From NCBI RefSeq assembly GCF_007995095.1, contig NZ_VOPY01000001.1, forward strand, positions 521,001 to 585,000: a stretch of DNA of 64,000 nucleotides. Reading direction: 5' to 3'. Origin of the DNA: Flavisphingopyxis soli. Lineage in GTDB: Bacteria; Pseudomonadota; Alphaproteobacteria; Sphingomonadales; Sphingomonadaceae. Below the pieces are notes generated by a model that was not told the DNA's origin, made no database searches, and saw nothing but the letters and a program-made list of their open reading frames with translations. Below, one piece after another: positions 35,655 through 45,314 of this stretch. How positions within the stretch are numbered: position 1 is the stretch's first letter; each line of letters begins with the position of its first letter. The position numbers and the translations under genes are program-made.

Positions 35655-36086
35655 TCAGTCCCCGCCGGCGGCAAGCGCATCGGCCATCGCGCGGATCGGG
35701 GTGATGTCATAGCCACCCTCTGCGGCACATGTCGCCAGATCGTCGGGCGACCGGCCCGCCTTGGCCTGTGCCAGCGTCCACAGGAAGGTCGATCGCGTCC
35801 CCGACCGGCAATAGCCGAGCACGGGCGCGTCGGCCTGCGCCAGGACTTCGGCGAGGCGGTCGATCTGGGGATGCGAAAATCCCGCCTGCGTCACCGGGAT
35901 CGCGACATAATCGAGCCCCGCCGCCTTGGCCGCGGCCTCGATCTCGGCGCCCTGCGGCGCGCCCGGATCCTCACCGTCGGGACGGTTGTTGATGATCGTC
36001 CCGATGCCAAGGCGTGCCGCCTCGGCGACCTCTTCGGGGCCGATCTGCGGACTGGCGTAAAAGTTATCGTCGATTTTGCGGATCAT
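35655..36086 (-). CDS. TIGR01244-type phosphatase/sulfurtransferase (Blh/DUF442 domain)
   Basis: The 143-residue protein starts with D-D-N-F-Y-A-S-P-Q-I and contains I-N-N-R-P-D-G-E and Y-C-R-S-G-T-R-S. The C-x5-R loop is typical of the dual-specificity-phosphatase-like DUF442 domain found in beta-lactamase-like hydrolase (Blh) proteins involved in sulfide handling. Here it stands alone, without the metallo-hydrolase or rhodanese domains. Function is inferred only. Confidence 0.82.
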   Translation of the reverse strand: MIRKIDDNFYASPQIGPEEVAEAARLGIGTIINNRPDGEDPGAPQGAEIEAAAKAAGLDYVAIPVTQAGFSHPQIDRLAEVLAQADAPVLGYCRSGTRSTFLWTLAQAKAGRSPDDLATCAAEGGYDITPIRAMADALAAGGD

Positions 36087-36148
36087 GTTGCGGTTCCTTT
36101 GGCCCTTTATGGAATTGCGCCCCGCTCAAGTCCAGCGCGACGGAGCGA

Positions 36149-37924
<1,776 letters not shown>

Positions 37925-37974
37925 CGCCTGCGTGGCTAAGCGCGTGGGCCGCCCGCGGCAAGGGCGCTGGCGAT

Positions 37975-38012
37975 CAAAAGACGGCGCCGCCCCCGGTCGA
38001 CGGGGACGGCGC
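37975..38012 (-). terminator. Terminator downstream of the small secreted protein gene
   Basis: Read on the minus strand, GCGCCG/CGGCGC with an inner CCCC/GGGG pairing is followed after four bases by TTTT. It lies about 50 bp past the stop of the 38061 gene and before recQ. Confidence 0.6.
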
Positions 38013-38060
38013 AGGAGGTGCACGGCGGAGAGGGGGACCGGCACGAGGGGTGAGGCTGCG

Positions 38061-38372
38061 TTACTTGCCCGCGTTGCAGCTTTCGAGCGCGGCGGCGTCG
38101 AACGCCTTGCCGGCGACCGCAAAGCCCGTCAGCGGGCCGACCTGCTTGGCCAGCGCCGAACAGACGATGGCATCGCGCGACGGGCTTTTCTGGCTCGCGG
38201 CGCACGCGGTGTCGTCGCAATTCCAGAGCAAGCCCTTGGCGACGAGCTTCGCCTTGGCCGCCGGGCTGGCGAGGCTGGCCTGGTAGTATGCGCCGCCGCT
38301 TGCGGTGGCGGGGACGGCGAACGTCATGGCGGCGAGTGAAAGCGCGGCGGTGAAGGCGGTGAGGGTGCGCAT
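38061..38372 (-). CDS. Small secreted protein with four cysteines
   Basis: A 103-residue protein with a clear Sec signal peptide (about residues 1-24, ending A-T-A-S). The mature part has the pattern Y-Y-x-A-S-L-A-S-P-A and four Cys (W-N-C, A-C, V-C, S-C), probably two disulfides. It resembles the small CC_3452-type proteins of Caulobacter and sphingomonads, whose function is unknown; that naming is from memory. It has its own terminator. Confidence 0.72.
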   Translation of the reverse strand: MRTLTAFTAALSLAAMTFAVPATASGGAYYQASLASPAAKAKLVAKGLLWNCDDTACAASQKSPSRDAIVCSALAKQVGPLTGFAVAGKAFDAAALESCNAGK

Positions 38373-38507
38373 GGGGAATTCCTTACTGTCATAGATGTAG
38401 GTTGCGAATCACTACTTATATTATTAGTTGCGATGTGCAACTGTTTTTTGCGTCGCGCGAAAATTGTTGCCATCATCGCGTGAAGTTGCGCTAGAACTGG
38501 AAATTAT

Positions 38508-38993
38508 ATGGGCAAGCTGCGTGAAAATCTGGGCGATTACGACAATTGCGGCCTTGCCTCGGCTCTCGAGGCGATGGGCGAGCGCTGGTCGTTCATGATC
38601 CTGCGCGCGGCGTTCAACGGGCTCCACCATTTCGAGGAATTCCAGGCCGAGCTCGGGATCGCGCGCAATATCCTCGCCGGTCGCCTCGCCCGGCTCGTCG
38701 ATCACGGCATCCTCGAACGCACCGCTTTGCCCACCGATCGCCGCAAGGTCGTTTATGCGCTGACCGAAAAGGGCGCCAGCCTGCTCCCCGCGATGGTCGC
38801 GCTGCGGCAATGGGGCGAAACCTGGGGCAGGATCGAATCCTCGCCGACGCTGGTCGACGATCGCGACGAGCTGCCGATCCGCCCCGTCGCGCTGCACGCG
38901 CATGACGGGCGCGCGTTGCGGCTCGAGGAGCTGCGCTGGAAACGGACCGGCGAGCTGACCGAACTCGGCGGCCACCGCGAGGAGGAGGCTTGA
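38508..38993 (+). CDS. HxlR-family transcriptional regulator
   Basis: The 161-residue protein shows the HxlR winged-helix pattern: a Cys near the N-terminus (D-N-C-G-L), G-E-R-W-S-F-M-I-L-R-A-A-F-N-G, L-G-I-A-R-N-I-L-A-G-R-L, and R-R-K-V-V-Y-A-L-T-E-K-G. The N-terminal Cys is a redox sensor in some members. It overlaps the histidine kinase gene (TTGA), so it is co-expressed with a two-component pair, which is not usual for HxlR regulators. Confidence 0.88.
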   Translation: MGKLRENLGDYDNCGLASALEAMGERWSFMILRAAFNGLHHFEEFQAELGIARNILAGRLARLVDHGILERTALPTDRRKVVYALTEKGASLLPAMVALRQWGETWGRIESSPTLVDDRDELPIRPVALHAHDGRALRLEELRWKRTGELTELGGHREEEA

Positions 38994-40261
38994 GCACGCG
39001 CGTCCTCGTCACCGTGCAATCGCTGCTGCGCCGCTTCCTTCCCCCCGATCAGGCATCGGGCACGACGAGCAGCGCGAGCGACAGCCCCCATGCCGCCGCG
39101 CCGACCGGCAACGCGTTTTTCTCCGATCCGCTGGGTCGCGCCGCCGACGGAACCAAGCGCGTCGACGGTTTCTTCGCCAACAAGGTGCGCGCCTTCTGGT
39201 ATCTTCAGATCGCCGGCTGGATCGGTGCACTCGGCCTGCGCGTGCCGACCGCGCTCGCCAACGGACAGCCTGCCTCCTACCTCGTCCCCGCGATCATCTC
39301 GACGATCACCGGCTTCTCGCTGACGCTGATCATGTCGGTGCTCTACCACAGCGTGATCGACCGCCGCCCGCTCATCACCTGGACCGCATCGCTCACCGTC
39401 CTCGTCACCGCCAGTGCGCTCTACAGCTTCATCGACGGCTGGGTATTCCAGAGCCTGCGCGCGACCAACACCGATTTCTCGATCCTGTCGATCGGCGCCT
39501 TCTTCCTCGACGCGACGTTGCTCGGCGCGTGGTCGGCGCTCTATTTCGCGATCAATTACTTCCTCCGCATCGAGGAACAGGCCGACCAGCTGATCGTGCT
39601 CGAGGCGCAGGCGACCTCGGCGCAACTCGCGATGCTGCGCTACCAGCTCAACCCGCATTTCCTGTTCAACACGCTCAACAGCATCTCGACGCTCGTCCTG
39701 CTGCGCCAGACCGAACCGGCCAACGCGATGCTGTCGCGCCTGTCGGCATTCCTGCGCTACACGCTCGCCAACGAACCGACCGCGCAGGTCACGCTGGCGC
39801 AGGAAATCGAGACATTGAAGCTCTATCTCGACATCGAAAAGATGCGCTTCGAGGAGCGGCTGCGGCCCCATTTCGACATCGACCCGTCGGTCGCCGATGC
39901 GCGCGTTCCCTCGCTGATCCTCCAGCCGCTGGTCGAGAACGCGATCAAGTATGCGGTGACGCCCAAGGAGGACGGCGCCGACATCCTCGTCGCCGCGCAA
40001 CGCCGCGATGGCGTCCTGCGGATCGAGGTGACCGATAGCGGCCCCGGGTTGAATAGCGGCGACACGCGGCCCACATTTGCTGCACCCAATCTTTCGACCG
40101 GAGTCGGTTTGGCGAACATTCGCGACCGTCTGGCGCAAGCCTATGGCGACAAGCAGCGATTTACGACCAAGTCGATTCCCGGCGGCGGCTTTTCGGTCAC
40201 GCTCGAATTGCCGTATTCCGCCGAAGATTCGCCGAACCAAGAGGTACGACCCTTCGCATGA
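38990..40261 (+). CDS. LytS/YehU-type sensor histidine kinase
   Basis: A 423-residue membrane kinase. After a 60-residue cytoplasmic N-terminus come about four transmembrane helices (70-195), then the His_kinase domain with phospho-acceptor His223 in P-H-F-L-F-N-T-L-N, and a GHKL ATPase with N-A-I-K-Y-A and D-S-G-P-G. There is no PAS or GAF sensory domain, so the membrane part is the likely sensor. It starts at TTG, with GGAGG four bases upstream of it. It overlaps the response regulator gene by four bases. Confidence 0.9.
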   Translation: MSTRVLVTVQSLLRRFLPPDQASGTTSSASDSPHAAAPTGNAFFSDPLGRAADGTKRVDGFFANKVRAFWYLQIAGWIGALGLRVPTALANGQPASYLVPAIISTITGFSLTLIMSVLYHSVIDRRPLITWTASLTVLVTASALYSFIDGWVFQSLRATNTDFSILSIGAFFLDATLLGAWSALYFAINYFLRIEEQADQLIVLEAQATSAQLAMLRYQLNPHFLFNTLNSISTLVLLRQTEPANAMLSRLSAFLRYTLANEPTAQVTLAQEIETLKLYLDIEKMRFEERLRPHFDIDPSVADARVPSLILQPLVENAIKYAVTPKEDGADILVAAQRRDGVLRIEVTDSGPGLNSGDTRPTFAAPNLSTGVGLANIRDRLAQAYGDKQRFTTKSIPGGGFSVTLELPYSAEDSPNQEVRPFA

Positions 40262-41058
40262 CCATCCGCACCATATTAGTCGACGACGAGAAACTGGCGA
40301 TCGAGGGGCTGCGCCTGCGGCTCGAACCGTTCGACGACGTCGAGATCATCGATACCTGCCAGAACGGCCGCGAGGCGATCCGCAAGATCAAGACGCACAA
40401 GCCCGACCTCGTCTTTCTCGATATCCAGATGCCGGGCTTTGACGGCTTTTCGGTCGTTCAGGGAATGATGGACATCGAACCGCCTCTGTTCGTCTTCGTC
40501 ACCGCCTATAGCGACCACGCGATCCGCGCGTTCGAGGCGCAGGCCGCCGATTACCTGATGAAACCGGTCGATCCGCAACGGCTCGCCGACGCGCTCGACC
40601 GGGTGCGCCTGCGCCTGTCCGAAAAGCGCGGCGCGGCCGAGGTCGAACGCCTGAAGGAGGTCCTCGCCGAGGTCGCCCCCGACAGCGCCGAACGCTACGA
40701 GAGCGAGGAAGAGGTCCCCGCCGCCAACCGCTTCGAAAAGCTCATCAACATCAAGGATCGCGGGCAGATCTTCCGCGTCGATGTCGACACGATCGAACGC
40801 ATCGACGCCGCGGGCGATTACATGGTGATCGAAACCGCCGACAATTCGCTGATCCTGCGCGAGACGATGAAGGACCTCGAAAAGCGCCTCGATCCGCGCA
40901 ATTTCCAGCGCGTCCACCGCTCGACGATCGTCAACCTCGGCCTCGTCCGCCAGGTCCGCCCGCACACCAACGGCGAATGCTTCCTCGTCCTCGAATCGGG
41001 TGCCGAGGTGAAGGTCAGCCGTTCGTATCGCGACGTTGTCGCGCGGTTCGTGCACTGA
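40258..41058 (+). CDS. LytTR-family response regulator
   Basis: A 266-residue regulator with a receiver domain (acidic pair D9-D10, phospho-acceptor Asp55 in F-L-D-I-Q-M-P-G, Lys in L-M-K-P-V-D) and a C-terminal LytTR DNA-binding domain (A-G-D-Y-M-V-I-E, F-Q-R-V-H-R-S-T-I-V-N). It is the partner of the adjacent kinase. Targets are unknown; LytTR regulators in other bacteria control exopolysaccharide, autolysis or peptide responses. Confidence 0.92.
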   Translation: MTIRTILVDDEKLAIEGLRLRLEPFDDVEIIDTCQNGREAIRKIKTHKPDLVFLDIQMPGFDGFSVVQGMMDIEPPLFVFVTAYSDHAIRAFEAQAADYLMKPVDPQRLADALDRVRLRLSEKRGAAEVERLKEVLAEVAPDSAERYESEEEVPAANRFEKLINIKDRGQIFRVDVDTIERIDAAGDYMVIETADNSLILRETMKDLEKRLDPRNFQRVHRSTIVNLGLVRQVRPHTNGECFLVLESGAEVKVSRSYRDVVARFVH

Positions 41059-41382
41059 TCGGGAACGGCGCTGCGCCAAATCGTCGAGTGGCCGATAACG
41101 ACCCAATTGCTGACGAAAAAATTCTGCCTAGGCGCCTGCTAATCACCGAATAAGCATGCACGACACGCGTTCCTCGATCGATGGACCGGGAAACTTGCCT
41201 TCTTGTATTCTGGATATCGTGGTCGCGGCCTGTTTTCTTGCGTCGGTAGACGCGACTCATCGACGAACATGCCTAGCTCGACCGGGCGCTAACATGATAG
41301 CGATGAACAATCGCGCGCAATGCGCTGCGGCCATTCGGATGCGTCAGAGAATGCCCGGCATCCGAAAGCCAGGAAACCGTCC
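41059..41382. other. Intergenic region upstream of the CoA-transferase
   Basis: About 320 bp without a supportable gene. It is AT-richer than the surrounding sequence and continuous in style with the CoA-transferase that follows, so the compositional shift begins close to the response regulator stop. Promoter elements for the CoA-transferase probably lie here, but I see no convincing consensus. Confidence 0.5.
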
Positions 41383-42687
41383 ATGACCCCACAAGCCGAC
41401 TTTCTTGCAAAATTGACCACTGCCGACGAAGCGATCGCTTGCGTTGGCTCAGGCATGAACGTGGCGATGGGCATGGCTATCGCTGAGCCTCCCGCCTTGC
41501 TGGAAGCCCTGGCCAATAAGGTTGAAACTTCCGGGCTCAACAATCTCCGGCTATGGTATTTTCATTCCCTGGGGGCAGCTGAAAAAACCGTCCTGCGGCG
41601 GGAGCTGCTTCATCGGATTCGGCCGCACTGCATGTTCCTCAGCAGTAACGAGAGAGCCCTGATCAAAGGCGACCCATCGCTTGATCCATATTGGCCCATT
41701 GCATTCGTGCCAGTGGCGTTCAGCGGATCGCCGCAGCTTTTGTCAGAGCGCGTGGATCTTGATGTTTGTGTGACGACCGTCTCACCGATGGACCGCCACG
41801 GTTATTTCACTTTTGGCACCAGCAATGATTATACATCAACGGCGGCACGAAGCGCCCGCAGGCTGATCGTGGAAGTTAACCCGGCCATGCCCCGTGTATT
41901 CGGAGATTCTCTCCTTCACGTGTCGGAAGTGGACGCGATTGTAGAACACAGCGCCCCGTTGCCGGAGGTTTTGTCCGGTACACCAAGCGCGGAAGAGCAA
42001 GCAATCGCCCGCATAATCGCCACTATGATCGATGATGGCAGCTGCCTGCAAATGGGTATTGGCACACTTCCCGCCGCTGTATGTGCCCTTCTGGAGGATC
42101 GGAAGAATCTTGGCATACATACCGAGTTACTGACGCCGGCTCTGGTCCGGCTTATTCAGTGCGGCGCGGTCACCAACAAGGAGAAGGAGACCTATCCGTG
42201 GCGAAGTGTATTCACCTTTGCGATGGGCGATGCGGCATTTTACGATTTTCTTGACGACAATCCGGGATTTCATTCGCTGCCAGTCCATATCGTCAACAAT
42301 CCGCAGCACATTTCCAAGAATGACAATGTCGTTTCGGTAAACGGAACTCTGCAGATCGACCTCGGCGGTGCCTGCAATTCCGAAAGCCTGATGGGCCGGC
42401 AATATAGCGGGTCAGGAGGGCAGCTTGACTTCGTGAGGGGCGCGACCGCATCGAAGGGCGGTAAATCGATCATCGCCTGCCCGTCCACTGCGCGGGATGG
42501 CGCTGTGTCGCGAATTGTTACTACCCTAGACGGCCCCGTCACAACCCCGCGCAACGACACCCAAATCGTGGTCACTGAATTTGGATGGTCAGATCTGAGG
42601 GGTAAGTCGATGAACGAGCGGGCCGATGCGCTGATAGCTTTGGCCCACCCCAAGTTCCGCGACGAATTGGCCAACGGCCTTCGCTAG
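41383..42687 (+). CDS. Acetyl-CoA hydrolase/transferase family protein (4-hydroxybutyrate CoA-transferase-like)
   Basis: A 434-residue family I CoA-transferase. The glycine-rich Q-M-G-I-G-T-L-P near residue 225 and the catalytic Glu (about 248) in G-I-H-T-E-L-L fit the butyrate/4-hydroxybutyrate CoA-transferase group. It moves CoA between short acyl chains; the true acyl partner is unknown. Codon use is unlike its neighbours (more A/T third positions, mixed synonymous codons) and it stands alone between intergenic gaps, so recent acquisition is likely. GGAAA lies before the ATG. Confidence 0.86.
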   Translation: MTPQADFLAKLTTADEAIACVGSGMNVAMGMAIAEPPALLEALANKVETSGLNNLRLWYFHSLGAAEKTVLRRELLHRIRPHCMFLSSNERALIKGDPSLDPYWPIAFVPVAFSGSPQLLSERVDLDVCVTTVSPMDRHGYFTFGTSNDYTSTAARSARRLIVEVNPAMPRVFGDSLLHVSEVDAIVEHSAPLPEVLSGTPSAEEQAIARIIATMIDDGSCLQMGIGTLPAAVCALLEDRKNLGIHTELLTPALVRLIQCGAVTNKEKETYPWRSVFTFAMGDAAFYDFLDDNPGFHSLPVHIVNNPQHISKNDNVVSVNGTLQIDLGGACNSESLMGRQYSGSGGQLDFVRGATASKGGKSIIACPSTARDGAVSRIVTTLDGPVTTPRNDTQIVVTEFGWSDLRGKSMNERADALIALAHPKFRDELANGLR

Positions 42688-42916
42688 ATATATTCGATCC
42701 ACGCTGTGCCACGCCTGGAGCACAGCCTCGCGCAAGTGGGCAGTTACGCGGTGAGGCAATTATCGTTTAATGCGTGAACTGTCGAAGTCATCGATCCACC
42801 GATATCCGTCGGAGTCCCTCCCGTAATCGACCAAGTCTAAAACGGTGTGATTCCGGCAATCGGCATTCCAAAAGCAGGCAGGCAGCTTCCCACCCAATTC
42901 CGGACAATGACGATGT

Positions 42917-42958
42917 GCTGGATGATCATTCGCGGCGGGGGCCACGTGATCATCCAGC
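42917..42958. repeat. Perfect 12-bp inverted repeat
   Basis: GCTGGATGATCA and its exact reverse complement TGATCATCCAGC are separated by 18 bp. The element sits just past the 3' end of the TonB-like lipoprotein gene (minus strand) and 230 bp after the CoA-transferase. It may be a terminator for the former, although it lacks a T-run, or a trace of the insertion that brought in the latter. Confidence 0.55.
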
Positions 42959-42967
42959 CTTAGTCCC

Positions 42968-43474
42968 TTACCGACCCGGCAGGTTCCAGCTCTGGCGCCA
43001 TCCGGCAACGCTCGCGACGGGCCGTCCGCTGGCATCGCGCGCGGGTTCGTAGGTGAACCGGTCGCTGATCAGCCGGCACATGAAGGCGTCGAGCTCGGCT
43101 ATGCCGCTCGGCTCGCTCGCGCGGCAACCGGTGACGCGGCCATTGGCACCGACATCGATCCGGTAGACCGCGCTGCGACCGTCGCGCTGCTGCGCGCCGT
43201 TACGGGGAAAATCGCGCGTTTCGATCGTCCCGCTGATCCGCCGTGGGGCCACCGACGCGGTGCCCTGGTAGGCGCCCGAATAATCGTCGGCACCGGGATA
43301 CTGGTTGGCGTCGTAGCCGCCCTGGTCATAGGGCCCCTGGCTATACGGGTCGTTATTGTACGGATCATTGCCATAGGGATCGGTCGTCATGCACCCGGCG
43401 GTGGCGAGCGCGAGCCCGGCGCCGGCGATTGTCAGCGCCCATCCACGCGGTGTCGTAGCTGTCGTGCCTGTCAT
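42968..43474 (-). CDS. Lipoprotein with TonB-like C-terminal domain
   Basis: A 168-residue protein with a lipobox, A-T-A-G-C (Cys28), then an imperfect repeat rich in D-P-Y and Q-x-P-Y, and a C-terminal domain of about 90 residues. That domain is clearly related to the end of the neighbouring TonB: R-R-I-S-G-T-I-x-x-R-D-F, then L-D-A-F-x-C-R-L-I, then F-T-Y-E-P-A-R-D-A-S-G-R. It may be a TonB relative fixed to a membrane through lipid rather than a helix. Function unknown. Confidence 0.78.
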   Translation of the reverse strand: MTGTTATTPRGWALTIAGAGLALATAGCMTTDPYGNDPYNNDPYSQGPYDQGGYDANQYPGADDYSGAYQGTASVAPRRISGTIETRDFPRNGAQQRDGRSAVYRIDVGANGRVTGCRASEPSGIAELDAFMCRLISDRFTYEPARDASGRPVASVAGWRQSWNLPGR

Positions 43475-43537
43475 TGCTCTATCCTCTTTTCGGTCGCGGC
43501 TTCCCGCCCATCAACGCACGAACCCGCATTCGGTTCG

Positions 43538-44275
43538 CTAGATCGTGCACACCCTGGCGACGAGGCAGTAACGCTGCGTCCGGTAGATCTTCGATTCGAC
43601 CGCCCGGCCGGCGGCATCGCGCGCGGGTTCGTAGACGAAGCGCTGCTTGATGAGCTCGCATGTCCGCGCGTCGAGCTCGGGGCTGCCCGATGATCGCTGG
43701 ATCGTGCACGCCTTCGCCCTGCCGTCGGTCCCGACGGTGACGAGCGCGGTCACCGTCCCGTCGATCTTGATGCTTGCGGGCAGCTTGCGAAAATCGCGAT
43801 CCGAAATATCGCCGCGAATCCGGCGCGCGTTGGTCGCGATGCCGCCGCTACCGGTCCCGTTGCCCGATCCCCCGCTGCCCAGGCCATCGCCGACACCGCC
43901 TGCGCCGGTCCCGGGTCCCGGCCGATCGCCCGCACCCGCGGCCGACGCATTGCCTTCGCCCGCGACAGGGGCGGCCTTGACCGGCAAGGGAATCGGCGGC
44001 GTGAACGGTTTGCGCGCGACGACCTGCGTCGGCTTGGCGCGGACGTTTTCGGGCGCTGCCTTGCCTTCCTTGGCCTTGCTCGGATTGGGTTCGGGGGCCG
44101 GCGGCGGGGGCGGCGGGGTCCGCACGTCGAAGGTCGAGAGCGTCTGTTGAGCCGCCGACAGCACCTCCGAACCGCGCACCGTCAGCGCGGCATAGCCGCC
44201 CACTGCTAGGATCAGCGCGACCCCGATCGCGGACTTGATCCGCTCGGGCGTACGATTGGCGTCGAGATAGCTCAT
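43538..44275 (-). CDS. TonB-family energy transducer
   Basis: The 245-residue protein has the TonB layout: short cytoplasmic N-terminus, one transmembrane helix (about 17-34), a Pro-rich spacer, a Gly-rich stretch near 120-145, and a C-terminal TonB-like domain. TonB couples the proton gradient to outer-membrane transporters. ExbB/ExbD are not adjacent, and the C-terminus carries extra Cys residues (Y-C-L-V-A-R-V-C), so a specialised or stand-alone role is possible. A related lipoprotein follows on the same strand. Confidence 0.85.
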   Translation of the reverse strand: MSYLDANRTPERIKSAIGVALILAVGGYAALTVRGSEVLSAAQQTLSTFDVRTPPPPPPAPEPNPSKAKEGKAAPENVRAKPTQVVARKPFTPPIPLPVKAAPVAGEGNASAAGAGDRPGPGTGAGGVGDGLGSGGSGNGTGSGGIATNARRIRGDISDRDFRKLPASIKIDGTVTALVTVGTDGRAKACTIQRSSGSPELDARTCELIKQRFVYEPARDAAGRAVESKIYRTQRYCLVARVCTI

Positions 44276-44338
44276 ACCCCGCTATTACTCACCGCGCGGC
44301 TAAAGGTTGCTGAACGGGATTGCGCCAGCCCGCTGCGT

Positions 44339-44824
44339 TTATCGCCGCGCGGCAAAGAAATCGCGCAACAGCTCGCCCGCTTCGCCTGCGCCGATCCCGC
44401 CGGCAACCTCGGGCCGGTGGTGGCAGGTGGGGTGGGCGAAGACGCGGGCGCCATGCTCGACGCCGCCGCCCTTGGTATCGCTCGCCCCGTAATAGAGGCG
44501 TGCGATTCGCGCGTGGGCAATGGCGCCGGCACACATCGCGCACGGTTCGAGCGTGACCCACAGGTCGCAGCCCTCGAGCCGGTCATTGCCCAGCGTCCGC
44601 GCCGCCGCGCGTAGTGCGACGATCTCGGCGTGCGCGGTCGGATCGTTCGTCGCGCGCGGTGCATTGGCGCCCTCGCCGATAATCGCGCCCTCCTTGACGA
44701 CCACCGCGCCGACGGGCACTTCGCCCGCACGCCCCGCCGCCCGCGCCAGGTCGAGCGCGCGCGCCATGAAGCGCGATGCGGGGAAGGGCGCTGATGGCAG
44801 GGGCGAGGAGCGATCGTCGTTCAT
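44339..44824 (-). CDS. tadA: tRNA-specific adenosine deaminase TadA
   Basis: Converts the wobble A of tRNA-Arg(ACG) to inosine. The 161-residue protein has the deaminase zinc motifs H-A-E-I-V-A-L near residue 70 and P-C-A-M-C-A-G-A-I near residue 97. The N-terminal 16 residues extend slightly beyond the usual start, and the N-terminus of the core (F-M-A-R-A-L-D-L-A) is typical. Divergent from rpmB. Confidence 0.93.
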   Translation of the reverse strand: MNDDRSSPLPSAPFPASRFMARALDLARAAGRAGEVPVGAVVVKEGAIIGEGANAPRATNDPTAHAEIVALRAAARTLGNDRLEGCDLWVTLEPCAMCAGAIAHARIARLYYGASDTKGGGVEHGARVFAHPTCHHRPEVAGGIGAGEAGELLRDFFAARR

Positions 44825-44865
44825 CCCCCCTGCTAACGCTCAGCGGCCTATGCGCCAAGCTTGGC

Positions 44866-44894
44866 TTGACGAATCTGTGTGAGCTGGTTAGGTG
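44866..44894 (+). promoter_or_regulatory. Possible promoter of rpmB
   Basis: TTGACG at 44866-44871 is followed after 17 bases by TAGGTG. The -35 is good, the -10 is poor. It lies about 80 bp upstream of the rpmB ATG. Confidence 0.35.
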
Positions 44895-44970
44895 CGCCGA
44901 CTTTCCGGCATGGTCTCATGCGAGTCCAGCGTGCCGGAATCCCGATTCACCCAAGAAGGTTATCAAGACG

Positions 44971-45264
44971 ATGGCGCGCATCTGCGAACTCACCGGCAAG
45001 GGCCGCATGGTCGGCAACAATGTCAGCCACGCGAACAACAAGACCAAGCGCACGTTCCTGCCCAATCTGCAGAACGTCACGCTGCTCAGCGACAAGCTCG
45101 AGCGCGGCGTGAAACTGCGCGTTTCGACCTCGGGCCTGCGCTCGGTCGAACATAATGGCGGTCTCGACAACTGGCTCGTCAAGACCAGCGACGCGAAGCT
45201 CAGCGATCGCGCCCGCAAGCTCAAGCGCGAAATCATGAAGAAGGACGGCGCCGCAGCCGCCTGA
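44971..45264 (+). CDS. rpmB: 50S ribosomal protein L28
   Basis: A 97-residue L28 beginning [11 protein letters not shown] and containing [12 protein letters not shown], both typical of the alphaproteobacterial protein. The start is fixed by this pattern; the frame open upstream is not L28. AAGAAGG lies upstream of the ATG. It is transcribed alone and ends at a strong intrinsic terminator. Confidence 0.96.
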   Translation: MARICELTGKGRMVGNNVSHANNKTKRTFLPNLQNVTLLSDKLERGVKLRVSTSGLRSVEHNGGLDNWLVKTSDAKLSDRARKLKREIMKKDGAAAA

Positions 45265-45281
45265 TTCGATTTCGCAGCGAT

Positions 45282-45314
45282 AAAAAAGAGGCGGCGTTCA
45301 GCGCCGCCTTTTTT
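45282..45314. terminator. Bidirectional intrinsic terminator
   Basis: AGGCGGCG and CGCCGCCT form an 8-bp stem with a 5-nt loop, bounded by A6 on one side and T6 on the other, so it can serve both rpmB and the convergent esterase-like gene. It overlaps the last codons of the latter. Confidence 0.9.

Noticed and set aside
42917-42958. Insertion-sequence ends around the CoA-transferase
   Set aside because: A single inverted repeat is present on one side only; no matching end on the left, no target duplication and no transposase could be found.
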